From: [Phialemoniopsis] sp. UDSM-2020
Lineage: Eukaryota > Ascomycota > Sordariomycetes > Thyridiales > Thyridiaceae
Assembly (NCBI GenBank): GCA_018873225.1
Contig: JAEILZ010000002.1
Span: 2,728,001-2,792,000 of the forward strand
Direction: 5' to 3'
Length of the DNA: 64,000 bases
Part shown: positions 1-9,857 of the stretch, piece by piece
Layout: each line of letters starts with the position of its first letter
How positions within the stretch are numbered: the stretch's first letter is position 1
The notes under the pieces: generated by a model
The model's input: the letters and a program-made list of their open reading frames with translations, nothing else
What the model was told of the DNA's origin: nothing
Database searches by the model: none
Position numbers and translations under genes: made by a program

Positions 1-496
1 CTGTGCTAGGTTGTAAATGATCATCCCAGCAAAGAGTGACTGCAGTTTCGTCAGCATCAGCATAGAGTACAACTGGGTTGCTGTTTCTCGGCCACGTACC
101 CTCAGCTGGGCGAGGTTGGTCGGCTCGTCTACCAACCAAGTATGGAGACCAAGGCCATATTTGGCCTCTGTCAAATCGTCAGACGTGTTCTTGAGCTGAA
201 GTAGGTATCATGACTTACGGAGAATGGTGGTAGCAGACACTCCAAAGTTCAGGAACTGTTGGAGAACGGTGTCAGATTGGCTCCTAGCCACGACTTGTCA
301 TGATGAAGCCATCACTTACTTGCGCAAGGACGATCGTGATGTCGTCAAGGCCAAGTCCATGAACGATGAACTGGCGGGTGTAGACCCTGAGCGCTACCAC
401 GCTGGTCGAGGCGACGATGAAGGCAATGGAGACGCCGAGCAGGATCGGGACTCTGGTCTCAGCGTCCAGTGCTGGATTCTCTCCAGGGACCGGCAT
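1..496 (-). CDS. Rhodopsin-fold integral membrane protein (PTH11-like family), 5' part, runs off window
   Basis: The gene starts at the ATG at 496 and reads leftward off the window. Exons by frame and splice consensus: 496-320, 255-219, 167-100 and 39-1 (open). Joined, they give a short extracellular N-terminus, a first membrane helix (about residues 18-37, LLGVSIAFIVASTSVVAL), a tract with GLGLDDITIVLAQ, then AKYGLGLHTW and a further helix start, SLFAGMIIYNLAQ. The order 'D-D ... AKYGLGxHxW ... iiYNL' is the hallmark of the fungal rhodopsin-domain family (Pfam PF20684) that includes PTH11-like receptors. These are seven-helix plasma-membrane proteins, a few of which act in surface sensing; ligands are generally unknown. 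There is no CFEM domain at the N-terminus. All four exons join in frame and the four small exons are typical of the family. Function beyond the family is not inferable because helices 3-7 lie outside the window. Confidence 0.82.
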
Positions 497-2761
497 GTTG
501 GACGCTCATTCAGTGCTGTGTTGTTGTCTTTTGGTATGAGCTGTTCGTGGATCTCGTGGGAACCACGGGAGTGGTAAAGTTGAACCGGGGTCCAGCGAGC
601 AGGAAGGGGTTCCATCGCCCAGATAAAGTACTCGTCCCGTCCTACCCATGGGAAGAAGGAGAATTACGTTTCACAACAGCGTTGGCGGAGAAGAGCAGAG
701 CTGAAAGAGATCGATGGATACCCAGCATTCGCCCAGCGACTCCATTTCTACTAGTGCGAACCGTGGCTTGCAGGCATCATGTCCATGCGGCAGGCCCTGC
801 CATGCTCGTGCGGTCTGGGGAACCGATCAACTAGTTTTGGGCAGACGCCCAATCACTCACAGCTCATGGGCGTGCGGGCCAGGGTACGGTCTCCATCCTC
901 ACGAACATGCGGGGAATGACGCCCCGAGTTTGGCATCAAGCAGGGTTTCAGGGGTGGTGTGTGGTGTGGGACGTGATCATGGCAGGTCGGCCGGCCGCGA
1001 TGTGCGGCTTCGTTACTCAAGAGAGGTAAGCGTCTCGTCAGCATCTCGCAGGCACGGAAGCTTAGCTCTTGCAGCCAAGCGTGCCGGTTCGAGACACAGA
1101 CGTCGACGAAGGACCTCAATGGATTTGGTGCTTTTTGCCCGTCGTCGTCATGGCGTTGCAGTGTCAGTTCCGTCAGAAAGGTCAGTGCGGACAGACACCA
1201 ACTGGTGGTGGGAGTGGGTATCGTTGAGCGAGGTTACAACGCTCTCCCGCGCACTCTATTTTATCATTGATGTACCGACGATTCGCTGATCTCGACCCAC
1301 GGACACACACTGCCATCGTTCGACACTCTTGCGACCAGGACTGTCCCAGCCCTTGACCCTGCTTTGGTGAGCCGGCGGTTTGCCGTGTGCACAGACGTTT
1401 AAACCCGATTCAGCAACGCTCCGAGGACGAGCGGCGCAGATGGTCAAGCAAGTCTGCTGTCCCTAGGAAAAAAGGACAACGGGGCAAAGAGGAAAAGAGA
1501 GGGCTCGAATTCTCCGTGATGAGGATGATGGCGGCATGCCTCACTTGAGACGGTCCTTGCTTGAAACGTTCCTCTCACACGACTGGGCATCCCGTTCTTA
1601 AGCCTGGAAAGGCCATATCTTATGAGGCTCGATATATGGCAATCTCGATCGTGTTGAACCAGGCTTTGCCCTTGTCGATATAAAGTGAAGTAATATGAAG
1701 AAACATTCAATTGGATGCCTGGGCGAGACATCATTGGCAAGTTGTTGGAACGACCAATATCGCAGTCCAGGGATGTCACGGCCTCGTCGTCACGGTTAAT
1801 AACATCCAAGATGAGATGTTGCATGCCTACCCGCGAGCACTCCACCAGCCCTCTTCCTCGGACCTGGGAGCCAGGCGAACCATGGAAAAAGCTTTTTGAG
1901 CGAAAATTAACGAGCAGAACCGATCGAAAAACAAGCCAAGACATGTCACTGTTGTTGCCCTTTCCAAGATCCCATGAAGAGCTGGCGCAGACCGTGACGA
2001 ACTACTGTCAGAATTGGCACATTTGTCGAAGATCGTGTCCGAGCACAAAGGATGGCGTACTGGGATCACCAAAACAACATGTGAGTCGTGCAGGGCCCTA
2101 AAAGGATGCGCATCCAAACACTTCATGCCGCAGATCTTGTTTCCAAACCAGCTTCACCACGAGCGTGCGAGGAGTCTATAAATGTCGACCATCGAGATGC
2201 GATAGGATTAACACTGTCGTATGCGATATCGCAACACTTCGAGGATGGTATGGGCAGAAAAAAACCGCCTCATGAAGGCTTGAACAATCAGAAAGTTGGT
2301 GGTTGCCGGTGGTGGGCTAATTAGCCCTCGGCTACTTTAACCTTGCATGCAACAGGTGTAAATACTTGTTAGAGGTCCTCGTCGTGCCAAGAATCTGTGC
2401 GCAAGCTCGAGTCTGCCTCTGGTAAAGCGCTTCGTCTTCCTGTTCAAATAGTTACCTGGTATGACCTGCTCGCGTGCTCATCTCTGTTCTGCTAGCAAGG
2501 ATCGGCCGCTGCTGCATGCGGCACAGGCGGCTGTCGCCTTGTCCTTCTTTTCACGAAGACTTGTGAATCTCATGAAGCAAGATAATGTGTTGCTCTCTCC
2601 TGGTAGAATATCACAACAGCTAAATGCTTGAAGACAGACCCTTGTTCCTTGCGCCGAATGCTTGTTCTGTTGTTCCCTTCGACCGACATGCTTTTGCGTC
2701 CGTTCCCTGCTCTCTCGAACTTCCCATGCGCAAACTACCTCAACATTGATGCACAGACCGA
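497..2761. other. Intergenic, 2.3 kb, no gene seen
   Basis: This stretch lies between the start of the rhodopsin-fold gene and the stop codon of the metacaspase. Short open frames on both strands lack family similarity, and none joins others through good splice sites. The left part must hold the upstream region of the rhodopsin-fold gene and the right end the metacaspase 3' UTR. I see no RNA gene or repeat. Confidence 0.5.
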
Positions 2762-4249
2762 TCACATCACAAAGAGGAGGTTGGTGTCTAGTCACATCAA
2801 GGTTAGCTGCTTCCCCCGGCGTATTCAAAAGGTTATCCGAGAGTCTTACCCATAGGATGGCTGCACGAGAGTTGGGGCTTCTGTGAGTACTTTGTCTCGA
2901 GCACGTCTCGGATGCTGTTGAGCAGCTGCACGTAGCTCTGCTGCGGGTTCTGCTTGATGGCAGTGATGAATGCATACGACATGGCACCAGTGGCCTGCGA
3001 GGCAATGGTCGCGTCGGCTCTGTGAGAGAGAAAGGGGACCGGTCAGCATATACACTGGGGTCTTGGCCGGGGAGTCCCTGGGGAGAACTTACGAGGTCTG
3101 ATCGTCCTTGCTACCCGACCACATGATAACATCTGCCGGTGATGTACGCGTCTCCTTGGTCTTCTTATGGGCAGCATCTCCGCCACCGAAAGCCGTCTTC
3201 GCAAAGCCAAACACGCTGCTAGCTACGCCCGCCATGTCACCCCGGCTGTAAGCACCAATCGCGTCGAGGAAACCCTGACCTGCCTCCTTAGCCAGGTTGG
3301 GTTCCTTGAGCACACCCTTGGTGGAGTAGATGTAAGGCAAGTCGAGGACCGAGCCAGAATGGCATGAGTCGAAGATGGCTGTCAATCTACACCCTTGTGG
3401 CAAAGCCTTGACCACAATATGATGCAGCTCGTCGTCTACAATGTGACCAGCCTTTTTGAAATCGACAGGGTAGATAACCTCGTCCGAGCCATCCTCCTCA
3501 TCACCGTCCAGATCCTCGGTCTGACCTCCGTGACCAGAGTAATGGAGGAACAGAGCGTCATTGGGGCGGGCGTCCTTGACGAGCCATTGCATGGCCCTGA
3601 TGATGTTGTCCTTTGTTGGCTGCATCACGGGATTCTGCTGATCATCCGTCAGGATAACCATGTCCTCGCGCTTGTAGTTGTATCGCTCTACCAGGAACTG
3701 GGAGAGGTTCTTAACGTCGTTGATGCAGCCGCGCAGCTCGCCGTCCTGTCCAAAGTAGTTGATACCGATCAGTAGCGCCTTGCGTGAACCCGTGCAGTTG
3801 GAATACTGGAAAGTGTAGCCGTCGGGAGCGCCATGGCCGAACTGCTGTGCGCCAGAAGGCGGGGGAGGAGCGGCGCGGTTGGGGTCGTTGTAACGAGGGG
3901 CGCCCGTGTCGAGAGGATAGCCGTAGGCATCGAGCCCGGGTGGCGGAGGACGGTTCGGGGGAGGGTACTGGTTGTACTGGTGGGGCGGCGGGTGGTGGCC
4001 CTGGTGCTGCGGAGGGTAGTGACCTTGTTGCTGAGGCGGGGGGTGTTGGCCGTAGCCCTGCTGACCGCCGTAGCCTTGCTGACCGTAGCCTTGCTGAGGT
4101 GGAGGAGGTTGTCCGTAGCCCTGCTGAGGAGGATAGGGACTGTGGCCTTGAGGCGGATACTGGCCATATCCCTGGGGAGGTGGAGGGCCGTAGTTACCGC
4201 CGCCTCCGCCGCCGGGGCCGTAGCCTTGACCGGGGTAACCGTACGACAT
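2762..4249 (-). CDS. MCA1: Type I metacaspase (caspase-like cysteine protease)
   Basis: Exons 4249-3093, 3019-2850 and 2787-2762 join in frame to 450 aa. The 26-nt last exon encodes the conserved C-terminal tail (DTNLLFVM). Residues 1-145 form a low-complexity Pro/Gln/Tyr/Gly prodomain with GYGQ-type repeats, as in yeast Mca1. The p20 region follows, from [14 protein letters not shown] at about residue 154, with catalytic His240 in HYSGHGG and catalytic Cys296 in [24 protein letters not shown] opens exon 2, the p10-like part. Metacaspases are calcium-dependent proteases cleaving after Arg/Lys, acting in cytosolic protein quality control, ageing and stress-linked death. The frame is open upstream to 4483 but has no ATG there, so the MSYGYPGQ start is chosen. 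The gene is divergent from the WW-domain gene across 867 bp. Family assignment is secure; the physiological role here is inferred. Confidence 0.96.
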
Positions 4250-5116
4250 CGTCAGGGATGAGGGGGAAGAGAAGAGTGAAGGGGCGCGCGGGAGACTTTC
4301 TCGCGCTGCTTCAATGTATTCGACTCGGATATTTGAATGCAATTGTCGACGGAGATGAAGGAAGAAGAGCGATGTCAGCCCGACCTGCGAAGCTGGAGTT
4401 GTGGTCGAGGTGGTGGTGATTACGACAAGCCGAAGTAACGCAAGCGCGGGGCAATCGCGTTGCAGCTTGAGCTGAATTTCCACCTGCCGGCTAGCCGTAG
4501 TTAGCTCCTATCTACCTGGGAACCTTGGAAGAGCGCGCAGAGCAGATCCATGAGGGGGGTTTGGGGCGTGATTTAGTGGACTGGCTATGAATAGTGACCC
4601 GTCACCCCACTCATCTGTCACCCGCAACCCTTGCTGGCGCTCTGGTGGTGGGCAGGGTCACTTGTAAGCAGCCAACTTGGAACTTTGAACTTGACTGGTG
4701 TGTACTAAGGTAGGTAGGTAGTGATGGATATGTCTCAGGCCGTTGCCAAGCAGCCGGATTCGATGGACAACTCAGCAATGCATTGCATCCGCTGTAGCAG
4801 ATGCATCGGGTGTGTCTTGTGCACTCCAAATTAGGGCTGTCACTCACTCATCTGATACTCCCTAAAAGCAAACCCCAACCGCCCGCCCAGCCGACGAGTG
4901 GGAAGGAAGCAACCACGTTCTTCAAGGAGGCCTCATCAAACAATACCAAGACTCCAATCTTTATCGATAAGTCGGCTTTGAGGCAAATCCATCTTTCCCC
5001 CCCTCCCCTTCAACTTTGACTCTTCAAATATCCCTCAACAACCTTGCCGCGTCTAGTTGGTCGCTGGTCCGCCATCCTACGAGAAACACAAAACAGACCC
5101 AAAGATCGAAGCCAGT
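4250..5116. promoter_or_regulatory. Divergent intergenic region, metacaspase / WW-domain gene
   Basis: This 867-bp stretch separates two start codons and so holds both promoters and leaders. A short GGTA repeat lies at 4709-4721, and the stretch before 5000 is CT-rich on the + strand, as is usual for fungal leaders. No clear TATA box or named factor site was seen. Confidence 0.55.
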
Positions 5117-6197
5117 ATGTCGTTTTTCAAGAAGATCACCAAGGAGTTCGAGGGCCTCGGGCTCGGAGGAGACGACAAGAAGAGGGACGAGTACCCAGGT
5201 CAGTAATTATTTCAAGTTTCCTTACCCCCTCAATCCTGGTCTAGGCTCACCAATCCCTCCTCGCCAGCCCAGCGGGACTACCCGCCGCAGCAGCCGCCCT
5301 ATGGTGGCGGCCCGAGCCACTACCCTCCTTCTGGCGGCCCTAGTCCCTACCCCGACCAACAATACCAGCAACACCCTTCTCACTCAGGCTACGATTCGCC
5401 CCAGCCAGCGACTCGTGATGGTGGTTATGGTGCTCCCCCACCGCCGCCCGAATCCTCAAGGCCGGACCCAGTCTACTCTCCTCCTTCTGACAAGCCCCCA
5501 ATTCCCCAGGGATGGGTCCCCCAATATTCTCATGAGCATCGCCGCTGGTACTACTTTGAGCAGGCTACTGGCCAGTCGCAATGGGAGGCCCCAGGTCTTC
5601 CCCCACGACCACCCCTGGAGTCTGACACCCGCGGTTCCCATTCTTCGGGCCCGGGCTACGGCGGTGGCTACGGCGGGGGATACGGCGCACCCGGCCAGGA
5701 CCCTTACGGCGGCTATGGCGGCGAACACACAAAGGAGAAGAAGGACAAGGGTTCCTCCGGCATGCTCCTCGGTGCGGCGGGTGGGCTTGCCGTTGGTGCA
5801 ATTGGCGGTGCCGTGATTGCTAATGCCCTTGGTAAGTGAGCTCAATTGTGCAATTATTGATTTCCAATTGACCTTTCAAAATTCAGATGACTCGGACGAC
5901 GAGCACCACCACGCCCAGCAGTACGCAGCTGCACCCGCAGGCTATGCTTCTCAGCCTGCCTATGCTCCCCAGCCGACTTATGACCAGCCTCCTCCAGGCG
6001 TCATTCCCACTCACGACGCCTACGGCAACGAGATTGACAGCAGCGACCGCGAGTCTCTCCGAGAGGCTCGCGATGACTACGAGGAGGCTCTCGAGGATGC
6101 GCAAAGCTCTGATGCCAGCAGTAGCGATCTAGAGGAACTCCAGGAGGCGAGAGAGGAGTATGAGGAAGAGTATGAAGAAGCTTACTACGATGATTAG
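5117..6197 (+). CDS. WW-domain protein with glycine-zipper segment and acidic tail
   Basis: Exons 5117-5198, 5268-5831 and 5887-6197 join in frame to 318 aa. The N-terminus (MSFFKKITKEFEGLGLGG) may form a short amphipathic helix. A Pro/Gly/Tyr/Ser-rich linker follows. The WW domain spans about residues 106-136: W110, the aromatic run W121-Y122-Y123 and W133, spaced 23 apart as in the family, in GQSQWEAP. WW domains bind proline-rich peptides such as PPxY. A GYGG-repeat stretch (about 157-180) leads to a glycine-zipper-like hydrophobic segment at 192-213 (LLGAAGGLAVGAIGGAVIAN) that could insert in or associate with membrane. The tail (about 217-318) is acidic, with Glu/Asp/Tyr repeats. The layout suggests a membrane-associated adaptor, but no function is known to me. 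It shares a divergent promoter region with the metacaspase. Confidence 0.88.
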
Positions 6198-6780
6198 AGG
6201 GAGACGGACAGGGGTTTTTCAGTCCGCTCGAGCACGGCACGAGTTATGATAACGCATGAGTACACGAGCAAAAGTCACAGTCGCATAGCAAGTCTCAATT
6301 GATATTTCAAGGTTTCTCGCATGAGATTTCTTCTAGCTATTCTTACGCCACTTGAAGTGCTGCAAAGTTCGATGTATTGGAACAACGGCCGGCCATTCAG
6401 TAATATCAAACAGGGTTCGCCGATTCGGCCCGATGATTTGGTTGCTCTTTGGTGAAATGCCGGACTTAAATGTGGGTTGTGTAAGCTCGGTGCCGACGCC
6501 GGCAGCATGTTCGGCAGAAACCCACTAATCACACCTTGTTGTGTATATGACGAAGGACTTTATGGAATTAAACTTCACCTCCCTCCGGATCAGCACACAC
6601 GTTGTCATCTCGTCATCGATTGACAAAAGGTCTAGCAATAGGACTGGCTGTCCCCAAATAAAACAGCACGTCCGTCCTTATTCTGTAGTCTACTTCGGAG
6701 ATTCCCATGCCAAGAACCAGGGAAGCGACCCAGATCTTATTGGATTGCATTTACCGACATTGCCTCAAACTCATCCAAAT
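6198..6780. other. Intergenic, 583 bp
   Basis: This holds the 3' end of the WW-domain gene and the upstream region of the PEBP-like gene. The PEBP frame stays open back to 6541 (first ATG at 6547), but that translation is not family-like. No repeat or RNA gene was seen. Confidence 0.5.
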
Positions 6781-7338
6781 ATGGGCAAGGAAACACCTAG
6801 TCTGCAGCTAGCCCTCTCCGGGCCCAACCAGCCCGTCACCCTCCGGGCGCACTTCCCCAGCGGCGCCACGCTCACCGAGAACGGCGTCTCGCTCACCCCG
6901 GCCCAGGCCAAGGAGCCGCCGACCTGGTCCGTCTCGAGCGCCCTCGTCAAGCCGGGCCAGAAGTACATGGTCCTGTCCACCGACCTCGACGCCCCCTTCC
7001 CGTCGCTGCCGCTGCTCGGCCCCATCCTGCACGGTTTGCAGACGGACCTGACTGCGACTTCCGACGACGGCGCCGGTTGGACCACGCTGGGGACGGACGC
7101 CAAGCCCGTGGCGCCGTATATCGGTCCGGGGCCGCCGCCCATGTCGAGCGCGCACCGCTACGTGTTTATGCTCTTTGAGCAGCCCGAGGGCCTGGACGCG
7201 GCCAAGGCGCGCACGACGCTCGGGCTCAAGGAGGAGGTCGCTGTCACCTCGAGGATGTTTTGGAAGCAGGACCAGGCCGAGGCCAAGCTCGGGCTTGGAA
7301 AGGCGATTGCTGGTAGCTACTTTTTGTCCAAGGCGTAG
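6781..7338 (+). CDS. Phosphatidylethanolamine-binding protein (PEBP/RKIP-like)
   Basis: Single exon, 185 aa from the ATG at 6781 (A at -3). PEBP signatures appear in order: STDLDAPFPSLP, corresponding to the D-x-D-A-P ligand-pocket motif; LGPILHGL, corresponding to the H-W/G-L segment; and PYIGPGPPP with SSAHRYVFMLFEQPEG, the second pocket motif. PEBP proteins bind anionic ligands or phospholipids and in other systems inhibit kinases or carboxypeptidase Y. No signal peptide follows this start, so a cytosolic protein is expected. The frame is open upstream, with in-frame ATGs at 6547 and others, but those residues look non-conserved, so the shorter form is preferred. An undetected upstream exon cannot be excluded. 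Third positions are extremely GC-rich from 6800 to 7100 compared with the flanks. Confidence 0.85.
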   Translation: MGKETPSLQLALSGPNQPVTLRAHFPSGATLTENGVSLTPAQAKEPPTWSVSSALVKPGQKYMVLSTDLDAPFPSLPLLGPILHGLQTDLTATSDDGAGWTTLGTDAKPVAPYIGPGPPPMSSAHRYVFMLFEQPEGLDAAKARTTLGLKEEVAVTSRMFWKQDQAEAKLGLGKAIAGSYFLSKA

Positions 7339-8094
7339 TGTGTTTGGAGGGATTTTGAGACTTGTCCTCGAGGAAGTCCACTCCTTTGAACCTTTGCCGG
7401 ATTGTTGGATCTTGTCAATCTTTTGTCTTCTATATATACCCACTGCTGGGAGTTTGTCATTTACTCGAAATAGGACATCGGACAGTTCAATTTGCCAGAC
7501 ATCATGAAATGAGTTGACTCACTTGTCTAAGAACCCAGCTCATGTAGTACAATACCGGACCTCCGCTCAGAGAAGGGCATTTGGTTGTCGACTTGGTTGA
7601 AGCAGCCAGTGTAAAACCAGCCGCGAGAAAAGTCTAAATCAAATCATGTCCCAGCATCTTAACAGTGTCGTAAGTCCATGCGCTGTTGATACTATGACCA
7701 AGACTTCGAGCATGACAGACAAATATGTTTATTTCTGAGATCCTTTCCTCATACGGATTTGACCCGAAACCAGACTCCGAGCGGCCGATATGCCACATGG
7801 CTAGGGAAGAACCTGGAGCAAATATTCCTCGCAAATCCCACAAACAGTAGGCACGTGTATCTATTCTGTTGCGCTAGACATCTCGGACTGTATTGCGAGG
7901 CCCAGTCCGAGAATCCCAGGTTGCGGGTACCTGATGTTGTCCCAGATTTCTAGGACCGGGAGCACGTAGAACTGCTATCGGGACATGATGGGGTTGGACA
8001 ATGAACTTTAGACACTGAGCACTGGCCACCGCCGCTTTAAAGAGATTCATACCCCTTATAAGTAAGTTTAAAGCCATGACCCCCAAGGAACGAA
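7339..8094. other. Intergenic, AT-richer, no gene seen
   Basis: This 0.75-kb stretch follows the PEBP-like stop codon. It holds that gene's 3' UTR and then unstructured sequence up to the SINE-like element. Open frames are short and unlike known families. Confidence 0.45.
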
Positions 8095-8395
8095 GAGATG
8101 GTGCAGCGGTGAGAGAAACGTCAAGCTCTCATCAGCTAGGACCACCATCCCCCTTCAGAAACGTCCGCAAGCCCCTGCCCAAGGTCCTGAGTTCGATTCG
8201 CACCCGCTGAGATTTGACGCAGGGGACTTGTCGAGCAAATGACGGTACAGGCGAGGCTTAGTGAGAGGCGCAAAATAAATACCGTTGCAATAAAAGCAAT
8301 AACCCCGAAAGGGCAGACGGGGCGCAAGTAGCCACAAGTGTGGGCTTGGGCCAAAAGGTAGTACCCGGCGCATTACCTTTTTGCCATTCCTCCTA
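8095..8395 (+). repeat. Candidate tRNA-derived SINE-like element
   Basis: A Pol III-type internal promoter is recognisable: an A-box-like TGGTGCAGCGGT at 8099-8110 and a B-box-like GAGTTCGATTCGC at about 8189-8201. Between them GAGAG ... CTCTC could form an anticodon-arm-like stem. The arms pair too poorly for a functional tRNA: the T-stem has mismatches and the A-to-B distance is about 90 nt. Downstream is an unrelated body containing ACGGTA ... TACCGT and CCCC ... GGGG inverted pairs, ending near a T-rich stretch. This head-plus-body organisation is that of tRNA-derived SINEs of filamentous fungi. Ends are approximate and no target-site duplication was confirmed. It sits just beyond the 3' end of the DUF1593 gene. 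Confidence 0.4.
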
Positions 8396-8414
8396 TTCTT
8401 TTTATTCCACAGTC

Positions 8415-9857
8415 TCAGGCTGCAAGGTTGACATGGATGATCGCACGACGATATGATGCCAAAGGTGGGTCGCCATTGTCAACACCTCGAACAATGATGT
8501 GAATATCCTGACCGGCAGCACGTGCGGGGACCTCAATAGTAACTGAGCTACTGTTGTTGCCATGTAGAGCTACGGCTTCTCTGAATCCCGTGCCAGTGTC
8601 CTGTTTCCAGCTGTACGTAATGGAATGTCCATCTGGATCAGTCGAGCCCTCTGCAGTGAGTTCGACCTCCGTTGGTGTGTCATTGCACCTCGGTAACCTG
8701 GCAACAATTTCCACGGGATCATAGCCACCAATGCTGTTTAGGATCAATTTGGGGTTACGATTGCCAGTACCATCGGCGATCCAGTCCATACGAGAGAAGA
8801 AGTCATTGAGCTGGTCCTCTATGGTATCGGCGACGGCTGCTTTGCTCCTGGCCGCTATGTCGCTTTGATAGTCCGTGAAAGACCAGGTCACATTGTCTTG
8901 AGACAGGCCATAAGCAAACTGTCCTCCAAAGCTCGCCTGTGTTGGATCTTCTGGGTCGTTCATTCCAGGCCAGGTGTATGTCCAACTGGGCGTATCTCCC
9001 TCGACACCGTAGATCCAGTTGGGATATAGCTTGCCAAGAGCGCCGCGGCCTTGGACTCGAGACTGATACCTGGGCCAATAGGTCTGACGATTGACGGAAG
9101 CCCAATACCCCCAGGCACTCTCGCTCCAGATGTAGAACAAATCCTCGAAATTCTCTCGCAACCAGTACGCAGAGCTAATGTTGAAGGGGTCACGCTGTCC
9201 ACGATCCTGGTCTGTGATGGCGTAGACTCGAAACTTCCGTATGAAAGCCGCAAATTCAGCCACAGATCGACTTTCTTTGACCTCTAGGACAGCTTGGGCG
9301 AAGGTGTTCGCGCCACCCCAGACGCTGACATAAATGGGGCGCGGGTCAGGCTCGTCGGCGACTCTGATGATGTGCTCGCTTCCAGGTTTCCCCTTGCCAG
9401 GCCCTATGGAGGCATTCCCAATGGTCTCCATACCTTCTTTAGTCACACTGCGAAGGTACGCAGGACTAGGCCAGTAGCCTGTAGCTTGAATGGATTCATC
9501 AACAAGAAACCCGGTCTGCGCGCTGCGTTTCATAAGATTTGGAATGTCTTGCTCATAAGCGTCGATTGTGGCGAAAATGAGACCTGTCTCCAGGGGCTCA
9601 GAGCCGTTCTTATTGTATCCACTAGTCGAAATGATTCCTTCGATCTCAAAGAGATCAGCGCTGGCTAGGATATGGATAAGAGACTGTTGGTCATCTGGCT
9701 CTCGTGTGGGCGCGGCAATGTCGGTCAATACCAGCAGTCGAGGTTTCAGTCGTGAGTTACTGTCCTCTTGACTCTTGGGTAGCTTCGGAGCTGTCGCGCC
9801 CCTGCTTATCATGAGAGACAGTGTGAAAATTATGGCAGGTAAGAAAAATGACTTCAT
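8415..9857 (-). CDS. Secreted DUF1593 / Sde182-type nucleoside-hydrolase-like protein
   Basis: Single exon, 480 aa. The start is the ATG at 9857; the frame extends to a GTG at 9890 with no ATG. Residues 1-22 form a signal peptide (basic MK, then a hydrophobic core, then A-T-A). The N-terminal nucleoside-hydrolase-like domain (Pfam DUF1593, founded on 'cellulose-binding Sde182') includes LVLTDIAAPTREPDDQQSL, the Asp cluster that resembles the calcium site of nucleoside hydrolases. It continues with YVSVWGGANTFAQAV, VYAITDQDRG and WPGMNDPEDPTQASFGGQF. The C-terminal Ig-like domain begins near CNDTPTEVELTAEGSTDPDG and runs to the end. There are several N-glycosylation sequons. The substrate is not established for the family; an extracellular role in glycan or nucleoside breakdown is an inference. 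It is convergent with the PEBP gene. Confidence 0.9.
   Translation of the reverse strand: MKSFFLPAIIFTLSLMISRGATAPKLPKSQEDSNSRLKPRLLVLTDIAAPTREPDDQQSLIHILASADLFEIEGIISTSGYNKNGSEPLETGLIFATIDAYEQDIPNLMKRSAQTGFLVDESIQATGYWPSPAYLRSVTKEGMETIGNASIGPGKGKPGSEHIIRVADEPDPRPIYVSVWGGANTFAQAVLEVKESRSVAEFAAFIRKFRVYAITDQDRGQRDPFNISSAYWLRENFEDLFYIWSESAWGYWASVNRQTYWPRYQSRVQGRGALGKLYPNWIYGVEGDTPSWTYTWPGMNDPEDPTQASFGGQFAYGLSQDNVTWSFTDYQSDIAARSKAAVADTIEDQLNDFFSRMDWIADGTGNRNPKLILNSIGGYDPVEIVARLPRCNDTPTEVELTAEGSTDPDGHSITYSWKQDTGTGFREAVALHGNNSSSVTIEVPARAAGQDIHIIVRGVDNGDPPLASYRRAIIHVNLAA

Noticed and set aside
4249..4483. Longer metacaspase N-terminus
   Set aside because: The frame is open to 4483 but the first codon is GTG and there is no in-frame ATG; the conserved start is MSYGYPGQ.
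6541..6780. N-terminal extension of the PEBP-like protein
   Set aside because: The frame is open, but the translated residues lack family similarity and look like leader sequence; the ATG at 6781 fits the domain start.
8095..8215. Functional tRNA gene
   Set aside because: The T-stem has mismatches and the A-to-B distance is about 90 nt; a SINE-type relic fits better.
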